Assembly: GCA_947168665.1 (NCBI GenBank)
Contig: CAMVMX010000001.1
Coordinates: forward strand, 124,001-188,000
Origin: an uncultured Bacteroidales bacterium
Lineage (GTDB): Bacteria > Bacteroidota > Bacteroidia > Bacteroidales > P3
Direction of reading: 5' to 3'
DNA: 64,000 nt
Part shown: positions 49,874 through 60,771 of the stretch, in pieces
Layout of the letters: each line of letters opens with the position of its first letter
Position numbering within the stretch: position 1 is the stretch's first letter
Made by a program: the position numbers and the translations under genes
The notes under the pieces: generated by a model
What the model was told of the DNA's origin: nothing
Seen by the model: the letters and a program-made list of their open reading frames with translations, nothing else
Databases searched by the model: none

Positions 49874-50755
49874 ATGAAAAAAGTACTGATTCTATTGGCA
49901 GTATTGACTGTGGGAGCCACGGCCACTGCCCAGGAGGTAAAAATCAAACGTGGCAAAGTGACAATGAGCGAGGCCGACTACAACCTGTTGAAGCAAAAGG
50001 CCGATGCCTACGAGGCCACGAAGAAAGCTCTTGACGAAACGCTGGAAAGCTATCAGAAACAGCAGAGCTTGGACAACATGTACAAGCCTATCGAGCTCAA
50101 GACCTTTAACGACTCAGCCTCATACGCTATCGGAAAGGACATCTATCAAAGCTGGCTGCAGCAGAACCTGGGCATCAACGGCGAGGCCGCCGGACAGTCG
50201 ATGATTGACTGCTACAAGGGACAGAACAGATGGGACGACGCCATCATGCGCCCCCTGCTGAACCGGTTCCAGCAGGAATTTGAAAAACGCCAGCGCGAGG
50301 AGCAGGAGAAGATGATGGCCAGCAAGGACGAGAACATTGCCGCCGGCAAGGCGTTCCTGGCAAAGAATGCAGAGAACAAATCGGTCTATCAGACCAAGAG
50401 CGGACTACAGTACAAAATTGAGAAGAAAGGCAACGGCAAGAAGCCCAAAGCTACGGACAAAGTGAAGGTACACTACACTGGCAAACTGCTCGACGGCAAA
50501 GTATTCGACAGCAGTGTGGAGCGCGGCCAACCCGCCGAATTCTTCCTCAACCAGGTCATCCCCGGCTGGACAGAAGGTCTGCAGTTGATGGACGTGGGCT
50601 CAAAATACACACTCTACATCCCCCATACACTCGGATATGGCGAGCAGCCCGTGGGGTCTATTCCTCCCGGTTCCACCCTCATTTTCGAGGTCGAACTTCT
50701 CGAAATCCTCCCCGGAGGCAACGCTAACAACGGCATTCAGGTTATTCGCAAATAA
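49874..50755 (+). CDS. Periplasmic FKBP-type peptidyl-prolyl isomerase
   Basis: 293 residues with a signal peptide ([20 protein letters not shown]). A helical, N-terminal dimerisation-like part (~25-165, like FkpA/Mip) is followed by the FKBP domain (~175-285): [43 protein letters not shown] and [16 protein letters not shown]. It catalyses proline isomerisation and helps fold envelope proteins. The chorismate synthase gene starts directly after its stop. Confidence 0.92.
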   Translation: MKKVLILLAVLTVGATATAQEVKIKRGKVTMSEADYNLLKQKADAYEATKKALDETLESYQKQQSLDNMYKPIELKTFNDSASYAIGKDIYQSWLQQNLGINGEAAGQSMIDCYKGQNRWDDAIMRPLLNRFQQEFEKRQREEQEKMMASKDENIAAGKAFLAKNAENKSVYQTKSGLQYKIEKKGNGKKPKATDKVKVHYTGKLLDGKVFDSSVERGQPAEFFLNQVIPGWTEGLQLMDVGSKYTLYIPHTLGYGEQPVGSIPPGSTLIFEVELLEILPGGNANNGIQVIRK

Positions 50756-51688
50756 GTGAACACTTTCGGCACAGTATTCCGGCTGACAACCTTCGGCGAA
50801 TCGCACGGCACCACCGTGGGAGGCATCGTCGACGGTTGTCCTGCCGGTGTTGCCATCGACACAACCTTTATCGGCTCGGAGCTGCGCCGCAGACGTGAAG
50901 GCGACAGCCCTGCTCCGCTCACCACCACCCGCCATGAGCCGGACCCGATTGAATGGCTCAGCGGCATACTGGATGGCCGAACCCTGGGTACCCCCATCGC
51001 ATTCGCTATCGCCAACCAAGACTGCCGCCCAGAAGACTACAACGCTTTGCGACACTGCTGCCGCCCCGGCCATGCCGACTATACTTACGAGCAGAAATAC
51101 GGCCTCCGCGACCATCGAGGCGGCGGAAGGGCTTCGGGGCGTGAAACGGTTGCCCGCGTGGTGGGAGGTGCCATCGCCAAGATGTGGCTCAAAGAGCGGC
51201 ACATCACCATCAGCTCTCGCTGCAACGGATTCCTTGTCTCTTGCATTGTCACCGGCCTCCCCGCCGGGGTCGGCAAGCCCGTGTTCGACCGGCTCAACGC
51301 CCGGCTGGCATACGCCGCACTCTCCATCCCGTCGGCACAATCATTCGCCACTGGGCAGGAACCTGACGACTGGCGACTGCCCGCCGACAGTTACCCCGAC
51401 CAATGGGAGCCATTCGGCAGTGGCCCAAATCTCACCACCACCAACCACTGCGGAGGCATACAAGGCGGCATCAGCAATGGAATGCCTGTGGTTTTCCACG
51501 TGGGTTTCCATCCTCCAGTCACCCGCCCTGAGGGTATGATGTGCCGCAAGGCCGACGGCTCTGTGGCCGAAGTGGCTCCCCACGGCCGCCACGACCGGGA
51601 CCACAGCTCACGCCTTCCGGTTATAGTTGAAAGCATGGCAGCCATTGCCATTGCCGACCTCCTCTTGTGCAACCAATCTCGAGTCTGA
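50756..51688 (+). CDS. aroC: Chorismate synthase, compact form
   Basis: 310 residues from a GTG at 50756, against ~350-360 in most bacteria. Catalytic parts are kept: TTFGESHGTTVGGIVDG (first His), RPGHADYTYEQKYG (second His), DHRGGGRASGRET (flavin-binding), HCGGIQGGISNG and HGRHDRDHSSRLP (Asp). The usual ~45-residue segment after KMWL (which normally carries a CPDPETA-like loop) is missing: the sequence goes from ITISSRCN straight to GFLVSCIVTGLPAG. The reading frame is intact, so this is a real deletion. It makes chorismate from EPSP with reduced FMN. Confidence 0.92.
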   Translation: MNTFGTVFRLTTFGESHGTTVGGIVDGCPAGVAIDTTFIGSELRRRREGDSPAPLTTTRHEPDPIEWLSGILDGRTLGTPIAFAIANQDCRPEDYNALRHCCRPGHADYTYEQKYGLRDHRGGGRASGRETVARVVGGAIAKMWLKERHITISSRCNGFLVSCIVTGLPAGVGKPVFDRLNARLAYAALSIPSAQSFATGQEPDDWRLPADSYPDQWEPFGSGPNLTTTNHCGGIQGGISNGMPVVFHVGFHPPVTRPEGMMCRKADGSVAEVAPHGRHDRDHSSRLPVIVESMAAIAIADLLLCNQSRV

Positions 51689-51792
51689 GGCTCAATATTA
51701 AATCCCCGTCTCTCCATCATGCCCTCCTCACCGACCGTTATGTTATAATGAGAAACTCCAATTCACAACAATCCGAAACAAACAAAACCATC

Positions 51793-52536
51793 ATGAGAAA
51801 AAGCAGATTCCTCTTACTCCTTGTCCTCCTCGCTGCGGCATCCTGCGGCAACAAAAACGACATCACAATTCAAGGCACGCTCGACGGGGGCGCAGGGAAA
51901 GTAATATATATCGAAGAGATGACACCCGACGCACGGCTGTTTCTCGACTCGATAACCCTCGACAAAAAGGGGCATTTCAAATTCCGTTACCCCATGCCAT
52001 ACAAAACCTTCTACAACGTCCATGTGAGCGACGCCGACTATATTGTGCTCCTGCCCGATCCCGGCGAGACCATCACCCTCGAAGGCAGCTACGACTCCCT
52101 CTCCACCACCTACCATCTGCAGGGCGGCCCCGAATCGCAACTGCTGTGGCAACTGCAGGACTACACCAACCATGGCAGCCGCGCCCTCCTCGACATTGTC
52201 AACACCGACCAGCACAACCAGCAGCTCCTTGCCGAAGGCCAGATTACCGAGGCTGACTACGACGCCGCACGGAAGGTCACCGACTCGCTCTATCTCGATG
52301 CCTTTGCCGACCAGCAGCAATACATCGTCCATTTCATACAGGACAACCTTGGCTCTCTCGCCACACTCATTGCGCTTTACAAGCCTTTCAACAATCGTCC
52401 CCTCATCAACCCCGAAGACAGTTTTGAATTCTATGAGGCCGTCCTCGAAGGGTTGCAGGAAAACCTGCCAGACAATCCGCACACCATCAGCTTCAAAAAC
52501 CAAGTGGAACGTACCCGATTCCAGTATGCCCGGTAG
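51793..52536 (+). CDS. DUF4369-type lipoprotein without a thioredoxin domain
   Basis: 247 residues from the ATG at 51793 (earlier in-frame ATGs lack a signal). The SPII site is LLAAASC. The N-terminal half, ITIQGTLDGGAGKVIYIEEM and SDADYIVLLPDPGETITLEGSY, is DUF4369, a small beta domain found before TlpA-like thioredoxin domains in Bacteroidetes. A helical part follows (~130-245), and the protein ends where the thioredoxin domain normally begins. The stop overlaps the start of lpxH. Confidence 0.75.
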   Translation: MRKSRFLLLLVLLAAASCGNKNDITIQGTLDGGAGKVIYIEEMTPDARLFLDSITLDKKGHFKFRYPMPYKTFYNVHVSDADYIVLLPDPGETITLEGSYDSLSTTYHLQGGPESQLLWQLQDYTNHGSRALLDIVNTDQHNQQLLAEGQITEADYDAARKVTDSLYLDAFADQQQYIVHFIQDNLGSLATLIALYKPFNNRPLINPEDSFEFYEAVLEGLQENLPDNPHTISFKNQVERTRFQYAR

Positions 52537-53308
52537 CAAACTATATTTCATCACCGACGCCCACCTTGGCGCAGGGGCCGATACCCTTCAGCGCGAGAAA
52601 GAACTCTGTCGCCTGCTCGACGACATGAGCCGCGACGCAGCCATGATCATCTTCCTGGGCGACATGTTTGACTTTTGGTTCACCTACCGCCACGTTGTGC
52701 CGCGTGGCTACACCCGTCTGCTGGGGCGCATGGCGCAACTGGCCGACCAAGGTGTCGAGCTGCACTACTTTGTCGGCAACCACGACATGTGGATGTTCAA
52801 CTACCTCACTGACGAAATGTCTATCACCATGCACAACGACCCCGACGTGTTGGAATTCGACGGCCACCGATTCCTCATTGGCCACGGCGACGGTTTAGGA
52901 CATCTCGACAAAACCTACGACTGCCTCCGTTGGATATTCCGCAACCGCTTCAACCAGAAACTCTTCTCGCTACTGCCCGAATGGATGACCTTCGGCATTG
53001 CCTCTGGCTGGAGCCAAAAGAAGCGAAGCACACGCATGCAACGCAAACCCGAAATCCTCGAATATCAAGGCGACGAGCGCGAAGGCATTGTCATATACTG
53101 CAAACAACGGCTTCAGCACGAACACCTCGATTACTGCCTGTTCGGCCATCGCCACACCCCCCTCGTCAAACAAATAACAGCCGACAACGGCAACCACACC
53201 ACTTACGTAAACGTTGGCGACTGGCTCCTGCACCGCAACTACGCCGTCTACGCCGACGGCAGACTCTCCCTCCACGACCTTTCCAACAATACCAAACCCA
53301 TATCATAA
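52526..53308 (+). CDS. lpxH: UDP-2,3-diacylglucosamine diphosphatase (LpxH type)
   Basis: 260 residues from the ATG at 52526; the open frame continues upstream but that part overlaps DUF4369 in a different frame. Calcineurin-like metallophosphatase motifs are ITDAHLGAG, FLGDMFDFWF, YFVGNHDMWM, IGHGDGLG and FGHRHTPLV. It cleaves UDP-2,3-diacylglucosamine to lipid X in lipid A synthesis at the membrane surface. The gene overlaps the previous one by 11 nt and is followed 3 nt later by ftsH. Confidence 0.9.
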   Translation: MPGSKLYFITDAHLGAGADTLQREKELCRLLDDMSRDAAMIIFLGDMFDFWFTYRHVVPRGYTRLLGRMAQLADQGVELHYFVGNHDMWMFNYLTDEMSITMHNDPDVLEFDGHRFLIGHGDGLGHLDKTYDCLRWIFRNRFNQKLFSLLPEWMTFGIASGWSQKKRSTRMQRKPEILEYQGDEREGIVIYCKQRLQHEHLDYCLFGHRHTPLVKQITADNGNHTTYVNVGDWLLHRNYAVYADGRLSLHDLSNNTKPIS

Positions 53309-53311
53309 ACA

Positions 53312-55213
53312 ATGAAATACGTAGAAATTCCCGAAAAGAAAGAACCCAACCCCAAAAACGACAATCGCAAAGAGAAATCCTCACGCCAAAGTCCCGGCAG
53401 CGGTCCCTGGCTGTGGGGCATCATTGCTGCAGTCGTGTTCCTCTTGCTGATTAACAACTTCTTGGCTCCCGCCATCACCGAGCGGGCCATGATGCAGACC
53501 GACTACGGCACATTTATAGCAAAAGTAGAGCAAGACTCTGTGAAACAAGTCGTCATTTCCGACAACCAAATCATCTACACCACCGACCACTGCACCTATC
53601 GCACTGGCCCAGTCGACGACCCTCACCTTGTCGACCGTCTTCTGGCAGCCGGCAGTCCCAACAAAGACGGAAAAATCGAATTCGTCAAGAAAATCAACAA
53701 CCAGCGCTCCCCCATCATCGACTTCCTGATGTGGTGGATCCTTCCCGGACTGCTTTTCTGGATTTTCTACCGTGCCATGTTCCGCCGCATAGGACGCTCG
53801 TCCGCCGATGGCGGCGGTCTGGGTTTGGGCAACTTCATGTCCTTCGGCCAAAGTGGAGCCAAGGTATATGCCGACACTGACATCAAAACCCGTTTCGACG
53901 ACGTGGCCGGACAGGACGAAGCCAAAGCCTCGCTACAGGAAATGGTAGACTTCCTCCACAACCCCAAGAAATACACCGCCCTCGGAGCCAAACTGCCCAA
54001 GGGCGCACTCCTCGTTGGTCCTCCAGGCACCGGCAAGACTCTCATAGCCCGTGCCGTGGCTGGCGAAGCCAATGTGCCTTTCTTCTCCATGTCGGGTTCC
54101 GAGTTTGTGCAGATGTTTGTCGGCATGGGGGCTGCCAAAGTGCGCGACCTTTTCAACGAAGCCTCCAAGAAAGCCCCCTGCATCATCTTCATCGACGAGA
54201 TAGACGCCATCGGCAAAAGCCGTGAAGGCACCTTCAGCAACAATGACGAGCGCGAGCAGACCCTCAACCAACTCCTCACCGAGATGGACGGATTCGAAGG
54301 CGACAAAGGAGTCATCATCCTTGCCGCCACCAACCGACCCGACAGTCTCGACAAGGCTCTGTTGCGTCCCGGCCGATTCGACCGCCGCATACAGATGGAA
54401 CTCCCCGACCTCGAAGGACGCAAAGCCATCATCCAGGTACACCTCAAACACGTAAAACACGACACCATTGACCTCGACGTGGTCGGACGGGCCACTGCCG
54501 GTTCCTCCGGTGCCGACCTTGCCAACATCGTCAACGAGGCCGCCCTTCGCGCTGTGCGCCAAGGCAAAGATGCCGTCACCACAGACGACCTCGAAGAGAG
54601 TGTCGAGACCGTCATGGCGGGTGAGCAACGCAAAAACGCCGTCATCTCCCCTGCCGAGAAGCGCATCATTGCCTATCACGAAGTGGGCCATGCCATGGTG
54701 GCCGCTGCCCAGTCCCAGTCCGCCCCTGTCCACAAAATCACCATCATTCCCCGCACCTCGGGCGCATTAGGCTACACCATGCAGGTCGACGAAGGCGAAC
54801 ACTTCCTCTACAGCCGGCAGGAACTCCTCAACAAAATCGCCACCCTCACCGGCGGGCGTGTGGCTGAAGAGATTATCTGCAACACCTGCACCACCGGGGC
54901 GAGCAACGACATTGAACAAGCCACCAACCTGGCCCGCGCCATGGTGACGCGCTACGGCATGTCCGACCGCTACGGCATGATGGCTCTCGAATCACGCGGC
55001 AACACCTATCTCGACGGTGGCTCACGCCTGGCTTGTAGCGACTCCACCGCCGCCGACATCGACAACGAAGTGAAAACCATCATCGCCCAAGCCAAAGACA
55101 AAGCCGCAGCCCTCATCACCGAGCGTCTCGACAAGATGCACGCCGTGGCCGAATACCTCCTCGAAAAAGAGACCATCACGGGCGAAGAATTTATGTCCAT
55201 CCTCAACAAATAA
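53312..55213 (+). CDS. ftsH: ATP-dependent membrane metalloprotease FtsH
   Basis: 633 residues. Two membrane segments (GPWLWGIIAAVVFLLLI near 30-50 and LMWWILPGLLFWIFYRAMF near 140), an AAA domain (~195-390) with LLVGPPGTGKTLIARAVA, IIFIDEIDAIG, and LLRPGRFDRRI (arginine fingers), then the protease domain with HEVGHAMVAAA (zinc HExxH) and an aspartate ligand near 500. It degrades misfolded membrane and regulatory proteins such as LpxC, and here lies next to lpxH. Convergent with clpB over a shared terminator. Confidence 0.97.
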   Translation: MKYVEIPEKKEPNPKNDNRKEKSSRQSPGSGPWLWGIIAAVVFLLLINNFLAPAITERAMMQTDYGTFIAKVEQDSVKQVVISDNQIIYTTDHCTYRTGPVDDPHLVDRLLAAGSPNKDGKIEFVKKINNQRSPIIDFLMWWILPGLLFWIFYRAMFRRIGRSSADGGGLGLGNFMSFGQSGAKVYADTDIKTRFDDVAGQDEAKASLQEMVDFLHNPKKYTALGAKLPKGALLVGPPGTGKTLIARAVAGEANVPFFSMSGSEFVQMFVGMGAAKVRDLFNEASKKAPCIIFIDEIDAIGKSREGTFSNNDEREQTLNQLLTEMDGFEGDKGVIILAATNRPDSLDKALLRPGRFDRRIQMELPDLEGRKAIIQVHLKHVKHDTIDLDVVGRATAGSSGADLANIVNEAALRAVRQGKDAVTTDDLEESVETVMAGEQRKNAVISPAEKRIIAYHEVGHAMVAAAQSQSAPVHKITIIPRTSGALGYTMQVDEGEHFLYSRQELLNKIATLTGGRVAEEIICNTCTTGASNDIEQATNLARAMVTRYGMSDRYGMMALESRGNTYLDGGSRLACSDSTAADIDNEVKTIIAQAKDKAAALITERLDKMHAVAEYLLEKETITGEEFMSILNK

Positions 55214-55229
55214 TAAACAAACACAAGAA

Positions 55230-55264
55230 AAAAAAGTAGAAGCCCTAACGGCTTCTACTTTTTT
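55230..55264. terminator. Bidirectional terminator between ftsH and clpB
   Basis: Stem 55232-55244 with 55250-55262, 5-nt loop, A tract on one side and T tract on the other, so it can serve both converging genes. Confidence 0.85.
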
Positions 55265-55287
55265 CTTTACATTGTCACTTCCACCTT

Positions 55288-57882
<2,595 letters not shown>

Positions 57883-57940
57883 AACTTTTTATTTTTTTAT
57901 TGCCCTACCCCCATCAACAAACAGGCCACAACCCCAGAAT

Positions 57941-57955
57941 CTGCCAATATGGCAG
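57941..57955 (-). promoter_or_regulatory. 15-bp palindrome upstream of clpB
   Basis: CTGCCA ATA TGGCAG is a perfect inverted repeat 59 nt upstream of the clpB ATG. It does not match the CIRCE consensus. Possible operator of clpB. Confidence 0.45.
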
Positions 57956-57993
57956 TCCTTCTCCCACTCCCCAAAAGCAATAACTGACAAAAT

Positions 57994-58030
57994 GAAAGAA
58001 GTGAAAGCCTGCAGGGCTTCCACTTCTTTC
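57994..58030 (-). terminator. Terminator of the T9SS thioredoxin-fold gene
   Basis: 16-bp stem with one mismatch (57994-58009 with 58015-58030), loop TGCAG, followed on the minus strand by a short T tract. It sits 59 nt after the stop at 58090. Confidence 0.75.
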
Positions 58031-58089
58031 CGTGATTGAGTAAATGGTGAATTGCAATCAGTCAGTTCACCCACTCACAAGTTCAGACA

Positions 58090-59688
58090 TTACTTTCTCA
58101 CAACGCGCTGGGTGTATACACCGCCGTCCGTCACAATGCGGAAGATATAAACTCCGCTCTCCATACCCTTCATGTCGACAACATTCTGAGTGGTGGAGGC
58201 AATAGTGCGGCCCGTCACGTCGAGCACTTCCACACGGTTCACACCCTCCATGTCAATCGTCACAAAATCCGTGGCGGGGTTGGGGAACACCTTCACCTCG
58301 CCCTTGCCGGCTTCGGCGATACTCACATTAGGCTCATCGCCCGTTGTAACGCGGATGGCCCACGTGCCGTTATACTGGCCGCCTGTGGCATCGGCTAAGG
58401 GAGACCAAGTATTGTTGTAGCAAATATAACTTCCATCGGGCACACCACAGTAATCGCCCATAGTCATCGGGTACTGTGCGGAACTGGTCAATGCCACCCA
58501 CAACGACTGTGACTGGTCAATGGGCACTGCACCGCTCATATTGATGGTCGACCATCCTTGAGGCACACTCACCGTGCGGGAATAAACCTCCGTCGCGGGA
58601 GAAGTCTCACCGCCTTTATAGATGGTCACCTTCAGGTTGTTGTCGCCATCGTTGCTGTAATATTCCACATTCTTTACGTATGAGCGGCCCTCCATCATAT
58701 AAGCCGGGAACTTCACGCCCCAAGTAATTTGACCGCCGATACCCAGCGAATTCACAACCTCGCCAGAGAAGTAAGTCATGGGGTTGCCCATAGTGTTCAC
58801 CGTCACGGTTGCCGAAGCAGTACCCGTGCCGTTGGCGTTGGCAACCGAGAGGGTCACAGTGTAGGTGCCGGCCTCAGCCCACGAGGTAGTGGCTGTGGTG
58901 CCCTGAGCCGTGGGGGTAGTGGCACCCTCAAACGTCCAAGAGATATCCGTCACCGGATCCGCCGAACCAATCGAGGCGGTAAACGTGACATCGGCAGTGA
59001 CAAATGCCGACGTGGGACCGACTATCGCCACGCGGGGGGCGCTGCCCGGCACTGGTCTGGTGGCCAGCAGGGCAGCCATGTTGGCGTTACATGCCGCAGT
59101 GTCGAAACTGCTGATGCCGTCACTCTCGCCATAGATGGCGCGGCAGCGGCCGGTGTAGCCTTCGATGTAAGCCACGAAAGGCACGGCATTCGTGTAGATG
59201 GAGGCGCAAGTGTTCAGAGTCGTGTGGTCATCAATGATGGGGATGGGGAACGTGCCGCCCAGAGTCCAGTCGCCCTGTGTCAAGCCGCTACGGGTGTTGC
59301 TCGTAGTGGTGCCATAAATCTGATCCAGCGTGTTGGTTTCCTCAACCTCAATCCACAACACACGCAACTCGTTGGTTCCGTTGGGTCCAAAACGGTTGTA
59401 GAAGCCCTCCAGCACACCCGCCTGATGCAAATTCCAGCACGGGCCGCACCAGCAGCACGAATAGTCAATCACCACGCTGTAGCCAGAGTCAATCCAAGAC
59501 TGCAGGTCGATAGTCTGACCATCGATAGTGGTGGCAACAAAAGCCTGCCCAATCTGCGACCACGTTGCTTTCGCATCGCCTTTAGCACCCGGCTGGCCAA
59601 GGTTCACACTCTGGAACTGGGCAAAACACACACCGCCCAGCAGCAGTGCAGCCACAAAAAAAAATCTTCTAAACATAATTATAAACAT
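58090..59688 (-). CDS. T9SS cargo: thioredoxin-fold + PKD + sorting domain
   Basis: 532 residues. Signal peptide (MFIIMFRRFFFVAALLLGGVCFAQ; the start could also be the ATG at 59676), then a thioredoxin-like domain (~40-205) with SYSVVIDYSCCWCGPCWNLHQAG, in which WCGPC is a true CxxC. A PKD domain follows (~220-300; VTFTASIGSADPVTDISWTFEGATTPTAQ), then a beta-sandwich region (~305-450) and the type A T9SS domain (VFPNPATDFVTIDMEGVNRVEVLDVTG, SGVYIFRIVTDGG). It should be exported through the type IX system to the cell surface or outside, with redox activity there. Own promoter at 59758-59765. Confidence 0.88.
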   Translation of the reverse strand: MFIIMFRRFFFVAALLLGGVCFAQFQSVNLGQPGAKGDAKATWSQIGQAFVATTIDGQTIDLQSWIDSGYSVVIDYSCCWCGPCWNLHQAGVLEGFYNRFGPNGTNELRVLWIEVEETNTLDQIYGTTTSNTRSGLTQGDWTLGGTFPIPIIDDHTTLNTCASIYTNAVPFVAYIEGYTGRCRAIYGESDGISSFDTAACNANMAALLATRPVPGSAPRVAIVGPTSAFVTADVTFTASIGSADPVTDISWTFEGATTPTAQGTTATTSWAEAGTYTVTLSVANANGTGTASATVTVNTMGNPMTYFSGEVVNSLGIGGQITWGVKFPAYMMEGRSYVKNVEYYSNDGDNNLKVTIYKGGETSPATEVYSRTVSVPQGWSTINMSGAVPIDQSQSLWVALTSSAQYPMTMGDYCGVPDGSYICYNNTWSPLADATGGQYNGTWAIRVTTGDEPNVSIAEAGKGEVKVFPNPATDFVTIDMEGVNRVEVLDVTGRTIASTTQNVVDMKGMESGVYIFRIVTDGGVYTQRVVRK

Positions 59689-59757
59689 TCAGTCTTGTTA
59701 TTGGCCATCAGACACATCGGCTTTAAAAAATGAAACAAATAGATAAATTTAACCCTG

Positions 59758-59765
59758 CAAAAATA
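59758..59765 (-). promoter_or_regulatory. Predicted -7 box for the T9SS thioredoxin-fold gene
   Basis: TATTTTTG on the minus strand; leader ~65 nt. The rest of the 59766-59969 gap shows no gene. Confidence 0.6.
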
Positions 59766-59969
59766 CAAAAAAAAATTCACAATACAACTAAAACACAAAA
59801 AAAATCTCCGCCACTGCCCGCCGACACCCTGCAGCCCCGCTCCTCCCACCCTCCACCAACAACACTCATACCTCTTTTCAACCCAAGGCGGAGAACAGAC
59901 TGCCAGACAAAGACAGCAATCCGACCGCGGAAAGAGCGGACCGAGGGCAAGCCATGCCCAGCCGTATGG

Positions 59970-60698
59970 CTAACGGCCTGGCAGACTGGGCAAACTGGTC
60001 ACCATTGCGGGGCCGACGCTGGGGGCGTGGTCGCTATCGTCCTGGCCCTGCGGGATGAAGACCTCGGTGAGCAGACGTCCCTTGCGGTCGCACACCCACA
60101 ACTGGGGCATCCCCTCGTGGCGGCAGCGGAACGGAAGCCCCGCGGCCGCACTGTCGGGCAGGGTGAAGAGCCGCCGGGCCAGCGGTGTGAAGACCCCTTC
60201 CGAGGCATGTTCCCAGTTGGGGTTATAGTGCAGATAAAGGTCGTCGGGGCTGTAGCCCAGCTGGGAGGCCAGCTGCCTGTAGCGGGCTGCAAAGTGGAAC
60301 ACGTTGCCAAGGGTGTCTTCGACCAGATTGCCTTCGGCGTCGGGTACCAAGCGGTGAATCCAGTTGAATCCGGCCACAAGGTAGAAACGCCACTGGGCTG
60401 TGTCATGGCCCAAGTACATGGCGCGGAGGTCTGTGCGCAGATTTTCAAGACAAGGCTTGCAGCAACAGTCAAAAATGTAGATTACTTTGTGATGCAGGGT
60501 GTCGGCGGTGATGAGTCGGACCAGTTGGTCGGTGGTGACGAGGGCTGGCTCGACAGCCTTGGCCCGCTCGAATGAGAGGGCTGGCTTGACGTCCGCCGGG
60601 CTTTGGTTGCGGCTGCATGAACCGCAGCCAGCGACGGCGCAGACGATGGCCGCCAGCAGGGCCAGACGCAGAGTGGGGGTACTACGCGATGGGGTCAT
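59970..60698 (-). CDS. Thioredoxin-like lipoprotein with a CCCKPC site
   Basis: 242 residues. SPII signal (LLAAIVCAVAGCG; cysteine near residue 25). A thioredoxin-like strand and site read VIYIFDCCCKPCLENLRTDL, an unusual run of three cysteines followed by K-P-C, so the redox pair is C-x2-C with extra cysteines. Later parts show IHRLVPDAEGNLVEDTLGNVF and FRCRHEGMPQLWVCDRKGRLL (cis-Pro region). Likely a membrane-anchored periplasmic thiol protein, for example for cytochrome or T9SS cargo maturation; this is inference. Confidence 0.7.
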   Translation of the reverse strand: MTPSRSTPTLRLALLAAIVCAVAGCGSCSRNQSPADVKPALSFERAKAVEPALVTTDQLVRLITADTLHHKVIYIFDCCCKPCLENLRTDLRAMYLGHDTAQWRFYLVAGFNWIHRLVPDAEGNLVEDTLGNVFHFAARYRQLASQLGYSPDDLYLHYNPNWEHASEGVFTPLARRLFTLPDSAAAGLPFRCRHEGMPQLWVCDRKGRLLTEVFIPQGQDDSDHAPSVGPAMVTSLPSLPGR

Positions 60699-60771
60699 TG
60701 TTGTGTTTGATTCAATGTGTTGGTTTGTTGAAATGTAAGTGTTGCGATGTGAGGTAGTGGCTCATACCGGG

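Noticed and set aside
52043..52525. N-terminal extension of the LpxH frame
   Set aside because: It overlaps the DUF4369 lipoprotein in another frame and is Ser/Thr/Pro-rich; LpxH length fits the ATG at 52526.
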